DNA from: Mauremys mutica
Taxonomy: Eukaryota > Chordata > Testudines > Geoemydidae
Reading direction: 5' to 3'
Length of the DNA: 64,000 nucleotides
NCBI RefSeq assembly: GCF_020497125.1
Contig: NC_059077.1
Location: forward strand, 26,673,340 to 26,737,339
Each line of letters opens with the position of its first letter. Within the stretch, counting starts at the first letter, position 1. Both the position numbers and the translations under genes were made by a program. Below, piece by piece: positions 1-12,314 of this stretch. Under the pieces are notes generated by a model. That model was not told where the DNA came from. It made no database searches and saw nothing but the letters and a program-made list of their open reading frames with translations.

Positions 1-699
1 TCCAAGCCATACAATTCAAATAACAGATTTGTTTCTCATCATTATAGAAATGGGGCTATGAAAATTGGATCTGGGTTCTGTTTCTGAACCTCTCCTATCT
101 CCTGAGAGAAGGTTTGGATTCATGGTTTTGTCTCATCTCTGATACATCTGGTATATAGAAGTAAAAAGGGCACGAATGTTAAATTAATCCTACCAGCGAC
201 CCCATGAGTCCAGTAATTTCCCAAAAGTGTGAGTTACAAAAGGAAAGAAATATTCAATAGTGGAAAACACAAAGATCACTAATGCTTCCGAAAGTCACTT
301 GTCTTTTCGAATCCCTTCATTGGCTCCTCCTCTACTCATCACATAAAACATAAGCTACTTGTCTTCTCTTCCTTTTATGAACTAGCCCCACCCTACCAAT
401 CTTCTCTCATTTGCTATCGAGATCTTGACTCCCACCCCCGATCAGCCCAGGCCAATCTCCAGCTCCCATTTATTAAATTATCAGACAAGCATCTTTTTCC
501 GTGTGCTGCCACTCACGCTTCATAGCAGCAACCTGTAAACATCTGTGGAGCTACCACTTTATTCTCCTCCTCCTAACCCCTCCTTAAAAACTCTCCTTAG
601 TCATGATGCCTAAAAAAAGCTTGACAATGGTTAGGCTCCTGGGGTGCTGAGATCACTGCCTATCCTGCTGACCAATATTGTCGTCTTAGTTTTCTATTT
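1..699. other. Unassigned non-coding sequence
   Basis: No coding frame of interest, no terminal repeats and no recognisable SINE or LINE block. The sequence is moderately AT-rich, with pyrimidine-rich stretches around 300-480 and a C-run near 703-710. An old, diverged repeat could be present below my recognition limit. Confidence 0.5.
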
Positions 700-868
700 A
701 CCCCCCCCCATCCATCTGTCTGTTTCCATCTGTTGTCTCTTGCCTTAGATTGTCAGCTCTTTGAGGCAGGGGCTGACATTTATGTTTTGTGCTTGTACAG
801 CACCTAGCACAACAGGACCCTGGTCCATGACTATGGCACCTGGGCAGTATGGTAATACTAGCAAAAAT
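700..868 (+). repeat. CORE-SINE / LINE-like 3' tail
   Basis: The block has the typical wording of an amniote SINE/LINE tail: a GCTCTTTGAGGCAGGG segment followed by TTGTACAGCACCTAGCACAA and a short region ending in AT-rich repeats. The same tail recurs in this window near 4340 and 20800 (reverse) and near 40950 and 62660 (forward), so it is a dispersed family. The tRNA-like head is missing here. The short reverse-strand open frame over it is a chance product of the repeat. Confidence 0.6.
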
Positions 869-1873
869 ACTAATCATTAAATAGTAATATGTAGTTTGGC
901 AATACTTCCAGAAGTGCACAGTCACCATCAATTTTTAAATTGATACCCAATTAATAATTAGTCACAGTCAAACTCTGTCAGCTACCTGCACAGCCTGCTG
1001 CCAATAACCCTGGGAATAACAGTACTCTTTTTATACTGTCCAATTATACATAATTATTGTACACGCTACATGAGTGGGTCTGTTAAATCCACACTCACTG
1101 ATGTGCAGTTAGTGGCCCCTTCATAGAGACCATTTTAATACTTACAAGAAACATTCCTGTCACTCCAGGAGCTCATTCATGTGCTGTTTCTTCTTTTTTC
1201 TTTCCCCCTTCTTGTTTAAAAAAAGATAGTAAATTAAATACACCCCATCCCCACAGTAATGCAGCATACATATCCCTAGTAGGGCAAAAATAAGTTGGAC
1301 AATGCACAAGTTAAGTTTTTGTGAGGAATATTGTCTTGGCCAGGTTTCTCATGTCATATGTAGTTGTTTCTTTTTCATATTTATTTTGTTAAAAGTATAT
1401 AAAATAAAAACTTTAATACTGGTTGTTATCCAGTATATTATACAAAACATAAGGCCAGAACCAAAGCTGGTATAAAATGGAATAACTCCATTGAAGTCAT
1501 GAGGCTGATAGACTTCTGCAATGTTAAAGTTGTAGAGCTAAGATAAGAACAAGGGGACATGCAAAAGTTAAGGTTCCTATAGCAAGTCAACACAGCCAGT
1601 CTATATGTCCTGTGGAAGAGGTCCTCAATTGGTGTATTGTGGTCCTGATCCCTGACTGTGACCTCTACTTCATCATAATATAAATGATTATATATTAGTG
1701 TATTTTTTTCTGTGTAATAAAATACAGTAAGGTGGTCATCTGTCAGTATGAAATGTACTATTTTATTATTTACTTTGCAATATTTTTCCTATATGATTAT
1801 TGTGCTAGTATATATATTGGCAAGAGTAAGCATTTTTAATATTTTGGTATCTTTAAATAAATATTAAATAATT
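869..1873. other. Unassigned AT-rich sequence
   Basis: Long AT-rich stretch with TATA-like and poly-A/T runs and no coding signal. A small piece around 1470-1500 resembles the centre of the short palindromic repeats described elsewhere in this window. Nothing else is recognised. Confidence 0.45.
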
Positions 1874-2058
1874 GGAGATATACCTATCTCCTAGAACTGG
1901 AAGGGACCTTGAAAGGTCATCAAGTCCAGCCCCATGCCTTCACTAGCAGGACCAAGTACTGATTTTTGCCCCAGATCCCTAGGTGGCCCTTTCAGGGATT
2001 GAATTTACAATCCTGGGTTTAGCAGGCCAATGCTGAGACCACTGAGCTATCCCTCCCT
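1874..2058 (-). mobile_element. tRNA-derived SINE with CR1-like tail (turtle Cry-I type)
   Basis: Read on the reverse strand, the element opens with a Pol III head: GGGAGGGATAGCTCAGTGG carries the A box (about 2039-2049) and a B-box-like stretch lies at about 1996-2013. The body ends in the CR1-like tail that reads CTGGAAGGGACCTTGAAAGG on the plus strand. This head-plus-CR1-tail structure is established for the tortoise Pol III SINE, which uses CR1 machinery. The B box is degraded, so the copy is old. Two further copies lie near 27.9 kb and 41.5 kb. Confidence 0.85.
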
Positions 2059-2314
2059 GACTTGGGTTTTTAAAACACAAATAAAAAGCCCCACCCTTTG
2101 TTATAAACACTGATGTAAAGATAAATATGTTTTCATAATAATGCCAAATTAATGTTCCAATATGCATTAAATAGTGATTTAAAAACATTTTTCTAATAAT
2201 TTAAAGTATTTCCTACTTTATCAGAAGGACTGAAAAGAAACTGGGGAAAGAAAAAGGTCCAAGAAGGGGAAAGAGAAGAAATACGTTGAATGGTTTTTCT
2301 GTACTGTTTATCTC

Positions 2315-2458
2315 AGGGGTAGATTCTGATCTCATTTACAGCAATTTCACTGAAGTCAATGGGCCAGGGGCAGCAACACAGATTAACACCAACTGAAGAT
2401 CTGGCAACGGATTTACTCCAGGCTTATATCACTGCAACTGAGATCAGAATCTATCCCT
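2315..2458. mobile_element. Short palindromic MITE
   Basis: The two ends are inverted copies: AGGGGTAGATTCTGATCTCA on the left and the complement of AGGGATAGATTCTGATCTCA on the right, differing at one base of 20. The centre contains CACTGAAGTCAATGG, which recurs in several other short hairpin repeats of this window. No target duplication is obvious. The element cannot encode a protein and would depend on a transposase supplied elsewhere. Confidence 0.7.
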
Positions 2459-3061
2459 CTGTGCTATTATAATAATTCTAACTTTTATAGCACTGCAAAG
2501 ATCAGCCAAAGAAATCATACATTTGGTATTTCTCTCATGCAGGAATAAGGGCACATAGACATGAGGAGATGGGTTGGCTAAAACGGGTGATGTAGCTGTC
2601 TCCTTGAAAAACCCTTTAGCACTTTCTGGTTTCAAACAGTTGGATTGCACCTGGTTTATATAAAAACCATCACTGTTTATTAAAAGGAAATTAGCTCAGC
2701 TCCAAGCCTCAGAGATACATTTGTCTCTGAACATGTTACTGGAATGAGGTATACATTTTGTTTAATCTTAAATGTGTCCATTAATTCCCAAAATAACAGG
2801 GCCCTTAACAATATGCTGCCAATGTAACACACACACTAGATGGCAATGCCTAAGTTAGAGTAGGAAGGTGAATGCAAATAATAATTGTCTGAAGAAAGAT
2901 AATTTTTTAAAAAGTGGTTAAACAATGAAACAATGCCTTATTTTCAAAGAGCTGAGCACCTGCACCTCCCATGAACTTTAAGGAAACTTATGGGAGCTTC
3001 ACCTCTGAAAATCAGGCCAATGTCAAACAGTTTATTATTTTGGAAAAAGGAATCATTAGTC

Positions 3062-3720
3062 TTTGGCAAAAACAACAAGGAGTCCTTGTGGCACCTTAGA
3101 GACTAACAAATTTATTTGGGCATAAGCTTTCCTGGGCTAGAACCCACTTCATCAGATGCATGGAGTGGAAAATACAGGAGCAGGTATAAATACATGAACA
3201 GATGGGAGTTGCCTTACCAAGTGTGAGGTCAGTCTAATCTAACGAGATAATTTAATTGACAGCAGGATACCAAAGAAGGAAAAATAACTTTTGAAGTGAT
3301 AATGAAAGTGGCCCATTTCAGACAGTTGAAAAGAAGGTGTGAGTAACAGTAGGGGGAAATTAGTATTGGGTTTTGTAATGACCCAACCATTCCCAGTCTT
3401 TATTCAGGCCTAATCTGATGGTGTCCAGTTTGCAAATTAATTCCAGTTCTGCAATTTCATGTTGAATGTTATGGTTCTTGATGTCAGATTTGTGTCCATT
3501 TATTGGTCGATGTGCAGGTGAACGAGCCCCTGATGGTGTGGCTGATGTGGTTAGGTCCTATGATGGTGTCTCTTGAATAGCTATGTGGACAGAGTTAGCA
3601 TTGGGGTTTGTAGCAGGCTTTGGTTCCTGGGTTGGTGTTTTTGTTGTGTGGTGTGTAGTTACTGGTGAGTATTTACTTCAGGTTGGGGGGCTGTTTGTAA
3701 GCGAGGACTGGTTTGTTCTC
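3062..3720 (-). mobile_element. Penelope-like retroelement fragment, C-terminus and pLTR
   Basis: On the reverse strand an open frame from 3503 to 3360 starts INGHKSDIKN and ends with a tail of pattern ELELICK, then GLNKDWEWLGHYK, before a TAA stop. Two other elements in the window (24.6 and 50.1 kb) carry the same GLNxxxEWLxxYK tail, so this is a real coding relic. Downstream lie about 200 bases and then a terminal repeat with a hammerhead-like motif. Penelope-like elements encode a reverse transcriptase, usually with a C-terminal GIY-YIG nuclease, and carry hammerheads in their terminal repeats. Here the frame breaks just upstream of INGHK, as if the nuclease core were deleted. The family call is an inference; the forward open frame at 3583 is antisense noise. 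Confidence 0.65.
3119..3155 (-). ncRNA. Hammerhead ribozyme-like motif, copy A
   Basis: Reading the reverse strand: CTGATGA at 3155-3149, a stem II of four pairs (TGGG with CCCA) around a six-base loop, GAAA at 3131-3128, then GC-TTAT-GC as a tiny stem III. This order and these bases are the catalytic core of a type I hammerhead. One core position is wrong: the base after the second GC should be U but is C. Stem I pairing is not evident from the flanks. The copy is therefore probably inactive. Confidence 0.5.
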
Positions 3721-4198
3721 CAATGTCTAAATACGTGTGAAATTGACAAAGCCTTCCACCTGGGCTGGCAGAGAGACAGGGAGCTCAGGCACTCAGTCTG
3801 CCCTCACAGCTCCAGGAGCTGGAGCTATGGAGAGCTAGGGCACCTGGGCTCTTTGTCTCTCGGGCTCCCAGAACTCTCTGGGAAAGCTTTTGTCACTTGC
3901 CAACAATACATTTTTGACCAACTCTAACTGGATCTCGTTCTTCAGTGTGTTGTGCCCGTTTAAAATAGGGATGTCCATGCACTTTAAGAAGTGAAACTAG
4001 AAGTTAAAAATGAATGCTGAATAGACTTGTTTAAAGGTTAACGCATTCCTTACAAAGTTACACTCTGGCCCTATCTTGCAGCCACGGATGTCAGTGGAGT
4101 TGCTTGATTCACAAGAACAGGCCCAATGATAGTGAATGACAATGAAATAATCAAGACAATACTAATGTAAATTCCACTTAATTGGGCACACACTGAGG

Positions 4199-4268
4199 AC
4201 TAGATCCAAAGCTGATTGATGTCGATGGAAAGACTCACATTGACTTCAGTGGGATTTGGATCAGACCC
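4199..4268. repeat. Short hairpin repeat (GATCCAAA type)
   Basis: Inverted ends of the type GATCCAAAG and its complement TTTGGATC flank a centre containing CATTGACTTCAGTGGGA. It belongs to the same general class of short palindromic repeats as 2315-2458, 42845-42931 and 61547-61613. Confidence 0.45.
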
Positions 4269-4339
4269 TAAGCAAGTACCAAGGGATTAAGTGGTGCTTT
4301 ACCAGCTGTTAAATAAGGATTCTATTATTATTGGTATTT

Positions 4340-4570
4340 GTAATGCAGTAAGGCCTGGGAGCCCTGATCATGGATGGGGACTCCATTGTGCTAGGTGCTG
4401 TGCAAACACAGAACAAAAAAGCTGGTCCTGGCCCAAAGCACTTATAAAACAAGGGACAACAGGTGGAGACAGGCAGACGGGGGAGCAAATGCAAACAGTG
4501 AGACAGTGCTGCTCAGTGTGAAACACTGTGGTCTCAGCATACCAGCTGCCTAAACATTACCAAAGAGTTT
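4340..4570 (-). repeat. LINE/CORE-SINE tail, reverse copy
   Basis: TCCATTGTGCTAGGTGCTGT and the following AACACAGAACAAAAAAGC-like stretch are the complement of the tail seen at 700-868, here extending further 5' toward 4570. Both short open frames over it (plus and minus) are translations of this repeat, not genes. Confidence 0.6.
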
Positions 4571-7404
4571 TGTAGGCAGCAAAGCAGATCAGAATCCCAA
4601 TTTCTGGCTTTGATACAGAGCATGCCACATAAAGCTTATAAGCAAAATAAAGACTATCATCTGTGACATGAGGAGTATTTTTCTGATTGTATTTTTTTTT
4701 CATTTTGTCTTTTCACAGTTTATTTTTAAATGGCCTCTTAGTGCCAGACCCTGTGAACAGACACTCCTGAGTAATTTTACTCACACCAATGGCCCTGCTG
4801 AATTACTCATGTGAGTCAAGTTGCTTCTATGCATAAGCTGTTGAAAGACCAGCCCTTTATTGGCAGAGCTGTCTAAATTGAACTATAAAATATCCACCAG
4901 GATGTTCCAAATAAAGTGATTTCTCCTGTATGAGAAAAACAGTCTGAGTGCTATGAATGTGCACTTCATGCTAATCTACCATTGATCACTTTCCTGGCTA
5001 TTAACACTCTTAATGTAATGTTATAGTAAGGAACTGTCATTGTGTCATTGATATGTGTGCTAAAGATGACGATACAATAATTTGTAAATGAACAGGGCAG
5101 TGGCTTCCTGTTGGAAATGTAAAGCAATGTAGATTGATTCAGTAGTTATCACAGATAAAAGCCATGATGCTTTTAATTTCAAAATGATAATTTCCTATCA
5201 TTTCAATGAAAAAAAAATATGAGAGAACATTTTAAAGCAGCAATGCACCTGCTTTCAGTTTGGAAAGCCACAATCAGCTTTCTAAAGCTCACCAGATACA
5301 GTGGTGTTAAATGAGTGTTAAAACATCACTGCCAGTAACTTTCCATAATATCTGTGGGCTTGAGTGTTGGCCAGGTTCTTTGCTATCCTCATTACTGGAG
5401 AAATGTATGATCCATTCTGAATACAAATATATTTGCAGGGCCATAAGAAAAGTATCCCACATTTCCAGCGATTTTGGACAATTTCTTGAGGAAATTTTTT
5501 TTTAGTTCTTTCTCTCTCAGTATGTTCTTATCTCTTGCACAAAATTCCCCCCCCCCCATTATTTTTCCTTTCTTGTTCGTTTAACACATTTCCTTATCTT
5601 GCCCCCTTCTCTTTTCTCCCTTGTTTTATAATTTTATACAGCTGTCCTTCAACATAGTATCTGAGTGATTCTCACATAAATAATTGGTAGAAATGGCAAA
5701 ATTCCTAGTGCACTTGATGGAGTCTCTGACACTTTACCCTTTTTATTTTTCATTGTTCAGATTTTATTATCTGCTTTTTGGTAGGGGCTTAAGAGCAGAA
5801 GGGGTGTCAGTGCAGTGAGGGTCATTTTTATGGTTGGGATGTATTTTCAAAGAGGTCTTTGTCCAGCCCTGTTTGAGAACTACAGGCTAATTAGTGGAGC
5901 TGATCAGACTTTTAGGTTAACCGGCTGGCATCCACCCAGGTCCCTGAAGGTTCTGGACCCACATTGCTTGTTGAAATGTGACTCTCTATCTTCCTATACA
6001 TCTATTACAACTATTAAAAATAAAATAAAGAAAACCTATCACCCAAACTAAACTATTATTAATTAATTGATGTAAAGAATACATCAATATAGCTATCAAA
6101 TTAATAAACAACAAGTTCAATATTGGATTGGAATTAAGTCATCAGAGTAGTTAAATTATTTTATTAACATACACACAAGCCTATTCTTATACATTCAAGA
6201 AGGGATCTAGTTAGGTGTCTCTCCATTTGGTTATAAACACCAACTAAAGAATTGCATCCGTTCAATCAGATTTATAACTTGGAGATGGTTAGATAGTAAT
6301 TTGGTTTCAGTACTAAACTATTTAATGTCTCTAAACCACCACCTCAGAGCCAATTATAATTCTTCCTCTTTAGTTTTAAATTCTTGCGTGGTTGCTAACC
6401 TGTTCCTCTCTTCCTCCTCCCCAAACAGAGATTTTATAGAGGCTTTAACAGAATACTTTGGATAAGTAGAAGCTTCACAGCTCTTATCTACCAGAAATTA
6501 CTGGTGACAGATTAAAATCTTTTGGGATTTTTAAATACAGAACACACTTTAATGAGTGTGTTTGAGACAATATTTTGGTCTGTCTAAACCCGGGGAACTT
6601 TCTTTCTAGCGGTTTCCCCCATGTGGACTTTAGGGTTTGGCTCAAACACACATGCATGGTTTCACAACCCTAAAGTTAAAGAATACCAATAAGCTGAGAC
6701 ATCTCCCAGCTAACAAAAACAAAACAGCCAAAAACAAAATAAAGGAAAGAGAAAACACTTGTTATAACGCCTCCCACTCCTATTCGCTGTCCGAGTACGA
6801 AGCTGTCCAAGCTAGGGTAAGTCTGCCTCGAGGCTTTTTACACAACTTTGGGAAACTGGACCTGACATTCCTCAATGTGCTTTGCATTCTGTGCAAGTAT
6901 GTATTCACCTCAGACCAGACCCACTCAGACAAACACGAGGAACAAAGTTTTTTTTATTCTGTAAGGAAACAAAACAGGATTACAGTCCAGCAACCTCCTC
7001 CTTGCTTGCTTGCCTCCTGTTCCCAGCTTCATTCAATGCTAAAACTTCTTTCTGGGAGGGCAGAGAATATTTCCTGGCAGGAACCAGGAAATTCTCGCAA
7101 CATGCAGCAGTTTGTAGTCCACAACTTGCTGTTAGCACTGCTAAAGCACACTGGACCTTAGGCTACATTATGATAACAGGGGGATTGCAAACTCTTTGGA
7201 TCTTGCAGGCTTCATAACTCCTATAGGGCAGGAGCTGAACTGTGGTCGAGGAGTCAGATGGTGATGTACTGCTGCAACAGGGCTTCTCACTAGTGATCTT
7301 TGTTCAGGTGCAGGGATACTGATCAAAGGCATAGCTTGTCCATTGATGCCTTGGCCTCTTTTCCCTAAGTTGACTATGCCTTTTTGAGAAACTGGAACTT
7401 AGAT
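4571..7404. other. Unassigned sequence, no gene recognised
   Basis: Mixed AT-rich sequence. There is a pyrimidine-rich stretch at 5500-5640 with a run of C near 5550, and a small perfect hairpin (AACACACTT / GAGTGTGTT) near 6541-6562. The open frame at 6637-7161 (174 codons) is one of the longer ones in the window, but its lysine/asparagine-rich start and serine-rich end match no family I know and lack any domain pattern. I read it as chance. Confidence 0.4.
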
Positions 7405-8045
7405 GTGGTCAGGAATTTTCTATCAGAAGAGCATTCCAATGGAAAAAGCAGTTTCTGCAAAATTGAAATTTTCCAGATTAAAAAAAATCAGTTTTGCTGA
7501 ATGTTTTCAATTGTCTGTCAGGAAAATCAAAATGAAAAACTTTGTTTTGGGTCTGTTTAGCCCAAATCAGAATATTTCATTTTATTAAATGGACCCAACA
7601 TGTTTCTAATCAATTAAAAAAACCAAACTGCATTTCCCTAGTGAATTACCTTATGGGATTTGTGGTTTAGGCTCCCATTGTTTCCTGTGAGCCATTATTG
7701 CATTGTAGGATATGTAGCCCTTCCAGGAGCCCAGGTCAGAGGAGACTTCATGGCCTGAACTACAAGCCCCATAAGGTAATGCCTTATGGAAATGTTGTTT
7801 CCTGTTGACCTGACTCTAAAAGAATGTCTAAATGTTTCATTTCAAATGAAAATGTTGAAACACAACATTTTGATATTTCCAATTAGAATTTTTTTGGAAT
7901 CTCCGTTCCACCAAAAAAATAGGAATTTCAACTTTTTGTCCCTTTTCAGGATAAAAACGGTTCAAATCTTGGAATTTCCCACTCAATGGAAATTCCAAAT
8001 TTTGCTCAATGCTGCTGGAATGTCAATCTTCCCTCAGGTGGCTTG
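7405..8045. mobile_element. Foldback DNA element
   Basis: The core is a large inverted repeat: arms 7625-7667 and 7758-7800 (43 bases each, most positions paired) separated by about 90 bases. Both arms carry ATTACCTTATGGG followed by TTGT. The outer parts are rich in AAATTTTCC / GGAATTTCC strings, as in the element at 53477-53888. No transposase frame is visible. Outer limits are approximate. Confidence 0.5.
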
Positions 8046-9524
8046 TTGACCTGAAAGGCAAAATCTCTCAGCCTTACCTTTGATTCATTGATTTGCAAGC
8101 TTCAATTACTTTGCCTTGTAGCACCTCCCTACAAAACTTTTGGATGAATCTGGTGCAGTACGACTGGAGCCGAATACCTTGGAGCCATATGACTTGGTCC
8201 AATGATGTTCGAGTTTGGTCATCCTTAGCTAGTGGCAATTTTTGAAAATCACCAATTTAAAATTTTTTTGGTGTTTTACACCATATAGCGATTGTAAGTA
8301 TGTGAAATCCCTTTTTCCCCCCACAAAAAATCAAAAATCCAATGCAAGAGACCACTTTTGAGGAAGCTGACATGTTATCTGGGTGAAAAGGTCGTAAGAT
8401 GACATTATATCAATTGTTTACAGAAAGTTTGATACAAAAATCCTATAAAAAATAGCTGATTGCTAGGGTCACTCCACATTCATCTGAGATCAAAATTAAA
8501 AACAAGTTTGGACATTTTATGACCAGTGTCTTCACTCTTCTTGCAAATGACAATTTTCAGTAATTTCTCTGTTTTGACACTATTTTATAAGCCAGATAAC
8601 TTTATCTTCTGGAATGTTCACCTTGATAGGTTACTTTAAAACCTTTTTCTATCAAGATGAAACCATTTAAATATATATACATTACAGTGTATATAAGGTT
8701 TGTATTCCCGTATAAGTTATTTCTCTCTCATCTATCTTAATGATCTACTTCCATTCCTCATTAGCTCACTTGTCTTCTCGTACCACTTCCTACTTCCTTT
8801 TCTTCTCTTTACTCTTAGGGTTGCATCCATCTGATGTTTAAAAATACATTATCTTTTTTTATTATTCTCCATTTCCCGTGATATACAAGTGCCAAATCTC
8901 TTGTTCTTGAACTTAACTGTAGATTAACACACTTAATGAGAAAGCAATGACTGTCTTCAGTGGAAGCAACCTTAGAAATTCTTGCCATCTTTTTACTCAG
9001 ATGAATAGTTCTCAAGCTTGAATAAAGATTTTTTTTTTTTTGGCTGAGTAAAGGGTAGCAAGATTGTGCCCAGGTGTCTAATCTATCATCTGTTGTGCAG
9101 ATAAAGGAATTCACATTCTCAGGTTTGTCAGCAAATGCCTTTCATAAGAATTAAAATCCACTTCTTAAATACAGACAAATGTCAGATATCCTCCTTGGCA
9201 GGCTTTGCTTTTGTGTCATATTTTCCTTATCTAGCATTTCCTTACTGTAAATAACTGCCTTGATATTTAGCATTTGCTGCTAATAAAATCTGTTTTTGCA
9301 ATAACTTCTGCTGGCACATACTAGGATAGTAATCCTCGGGAACATCACCGTCAGCCTCATAGCAACAAACTGTGTTGTGGTAAATAGAGTGGCTTTCTTT
9401 CTGTCTGCACACACAGGAGGAAAGGGAACTAACATTTCTTTTATGGGAAGGGCCATTAAGCTGTTATGTGAAGGGAGGCAAGGGCTAGATAGAGGTGCTG
9501 AACTATCTATGATACTTCTATGGC
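8046..9524. other. Unassigned sequence
   Basis: No coding frame with domain-like features and no clear repeat ends. A T-run sits near 9030-9040. The reverse open frame at 8815-9114 has no recognisable domain. Confidence 0.4.
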
Positions 9525-9765
9525 TCCCATAGTATCTGGGCCTGTCACCATCAATAGAGTTCTTATTCTAACTCCCCTTGAGGTAGGGAAGTATTATTAT
9601 TCCCATTTAACAGATGGAGAATGGAGACAGACTCTTATGGGAGTTAGGTGCCTAAATGCCTTTGAGGCTCTGGGCCTAAGTGACTTGCCCAAGGTCACAG
9701 ATAGAAAAGAGAATTGAACATTGGTCTCCTGAGACCAACTGTTAACCAGTGGACCATCTTTCCAT
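9525..9765 (-). repeat. MIR-type CORE-SINE, reverse copy
   Basis: The plus strand reads, in order, the complement of a MIR: TATTATTATTCCCATTTAAC, AGATGGAGAATGGAGACAG, TGACTTGCCCAAGGTCACA, then a degraded tRNA-like head (TCCTGAGACCAACTGTTAAC, CAGTGGACCATC). CORE-SINEs are ancient in amniotes, and the divergence here fits an old copy. Confidence 0.75.
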
Positions 9766-11907
9766 GGATGGGGAGAAGGACATTTCTGATTAATTCCCAG
9801 CCTGATGGAGCTCTGATTTTCCGGAGCTGCTGCTTTTTTCTAATCTCCTGCACTTCCTGGTTTCTATCTGATCTTGTTTAGGTCCAAATTGTGTCACTGA
9901 GGCACTGCAGAGATGTGCTGCCAAGTGGGGAGTTGGAGGAGGGATTATGCCTTTGGAACTGTGCAGCCTGCTCTGTGGACTGATGGAAAGGAGTATGGGG
10001 CTAGTTGCCTTTCATTAATAGGTGACAGTCAGAGATGAATCTTGCAGTCCATACATGGGTAAAACTCTTGTTGGTTCCACAGGGAGTTTTGCTGGAGTGA
10101 GGACTGCAGATTTAGGTTCTAAAATGATATTTTATAACCAGTGGGTTAATAGCATTTATAATCATGTAAATGATGGCTTTGAATATAAAATTATGCATTG
10201 AGTTTTAAAGAATAATATTGAAACCATCTTATAAATAACTATATAGGTTCATAGATATTGGGAACGCATTTTCAAACCTTTGGTGCATAAAGATGTGGCC
10301 TGATTTTCAACAGTGCTTTGAATCAGAGCACCAACAATTCCTGTTTACTTCAGTAAAACGTGTTGATTTTGGTATTGAAGGCCCAATCCTGTTCTTGTGG
10401 AAGGAGTTTTGCTGCTGACATAAAAGACCATAAAATTGGAATTGAGAGTTGAATGGGCCAAATTCTGCTTTCATTTACTGGGTTGAAAAATGAGAGGAAA
10501 AACTGATAAATATGAATTTAGATGCCCAGCTTTAGGCACTCATATTTAAAATATTGGCCCCCTTAGAAATCATACAAAGCCTGGGGAAAATTAGTACTTT
10601 GTAGACTATTGAAATACTATTTCTGTACATAACAGTAAATCCATTTCAGTGTCCTGCTTTTTTAAGAGTGTTAGTCTGCTGCTCTTGTAGAAGCATGAAA
10701 TAATCCTATCTGTATGACCTCTGGAGTTGAAACCTGATGTTTCCTTCTGTGATTAATTGTCATGGTTCAGAAGCCATGTTTTTTAATAAATCCCATGTTG
10801 CCAATATAAACCTGTGATCCAGCCATTCTTCTCATTGGGATTTGCCACTATTTTTGGTGTGTCTGCTTTTACCAGTGTCTCTGAGACTTGAGTAAATCAT
10901 GTCCAAGAACAGGAAAAGGAGAGAAGTCTGGGCAAAATACGCACAGAAGTTATGAATCTGAACAAATTGACAATGGAAGGCAACCAACATTTTTATTCCT
11001 TAAACTGTTTTCTCGTGTATCCAGTGCAGATGGAGAAAGTTGAGAATTGAGAACATTGAAGAATTCCTTTAACTAGGCTTTCATACAATTAGACTTTATG
11101 TTGGCTTCCTTTTCAGTTTAGGAGCATTTTTAAAGTATACTGTAGGTGTCAGATGTGCTAATTCCCTTTATATCAACCATCCAACCTCAGTCTCTGGCCT
11201 CTACAGCTCTCACACCAGAAGCTGAGTTACATCCGTGGAGTTAGTACCTGAATGACAGACTCAAGGAGAAAACACAGGTTCTGCCGAAAGTGCTAGTAGT
11301 GATTCAGCAGGTGGCACTCTTCCCTTTGAATAACTACTGAACCAACGCTCCAGAGGCCAGTGTGGTATGAAGAAGCAAGATGTTGTCTTTTGAACGTGTC
11401 ATAAAACTCAGGTTCTGGCCACTTGTGCTCAGTTACAGACCCTGTAGTACTTTTTCCCACTGAAGGGCTCCAGCATCCTGGCCAAATGCTAACTAGACCA
11501 ATTACTTTCTGTTGACTAGATTCCTCTGTAGCTCCTGTTGGGTCACTATTTAATTCCTGTTCTGAATTGCTGTGCATTTTACGTTGCTGTGCATTCTGAA
11601 TACGGTTCTTCTGTTTCACTCCATAGGCAGATTTGTTTTGTGTAGGAAAAGGGAGTCTTTAGATTTGAACGAAGAGAAGGTGATGCCTTTGCAGATCAGA
11701 GGAGAGGGGATTTCATGCATAGGGACTGCATGGAGATTATTGTGGGTGTGGGATACATGGACAGAGCACTGAGGCTGCTCTGAAATGCCTTGAGAATATC
11801 TGCCATCAGATAGAAACATAACCCCCCCCCTTTTAAGGGTTCATGAAAAGGATTAAAATCCTTTACTGAGATGTCTTTAAAGAGACACTCGGAGTACACA
11901 GTAACAT
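9766..11907. other. Unassigned sequence
   Basis: No supported gene. Short pieces near 10040-10130 and 10370-10440 contain AGGGAGTTTTGCTGG/GAAGGAGTTTTGCTG, suggesting fragments of one dispersed repeat. A C-run lies at 11821-11830. The reverse frame at 11293-11619 (108 codons) has no recognisable domain. Confidence 0.4.
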
Positions 11908-12314
11908 GTGCAGGGCTGGATTAAGGCAGGAGCTTTAGGGGCTGCAGCCCAGGGCCCTGGCTTAAAGGGGGCCCCGCAAAAATAAACCACATGCAGCAAT
12001 CTCCAACTCCAGGCAGCTAAAAGTCCCGCGGTGCAGCGGGGTGCTCAGGCAGGCTGCCTGCATGCCGTGGCCCCACGCCGCTCCTGGAAGCATCTGGCTG
12101 CTAGCACATCTCTGTGGCCCCTGGCGAGGGGCCGGGAGGTGGCTCCCCATGCTGTCCCTGCCCCCAGAACCAGCCCCACAGCTCCCATTGGATGGTTCCC
12201 ATCCAATGGGAGCTACAGGGGCAGCGCTTGCGGGCATGGGCAGCCTGAGCAGAGAAGTCTACTCTTTCATTACGTGCATCCATGGCAGCACTTTGCCACT
12301 AGCCTGTCCACACT
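11908..12314. mobile_element. Possible hAT-type left end in a GC-rich block
   Basis: The block begins CAGGGCTGGATTAAGGCAGG, resembling hAT termini that begin CAGGG, and goes on into an unusually GC-rich region for this window (12005-12260). That region contains a small inverted repeat, CCCATTGGATGG / CCATCCAATGGG, at about 12184-12211. No matching right end is visible before the next element, so the piece would be truncated. Overlapping frames in several phases on both strands are typical of GC-rich non-coding DNA. Confidence 0.35.

Noticed and set aside
3583..3927. 114-codon forward open frame with hydrophobic start
   Set aside because: It begins antisense to the Penelope-like fragment; the reverse strand carries the conserved tail.
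6637..7161. 174-codon open frame as a gene
   Set aside because: No recognisable motif, low-complexity start, overlapped by another frame at 6882-7217, no exon-like borders.
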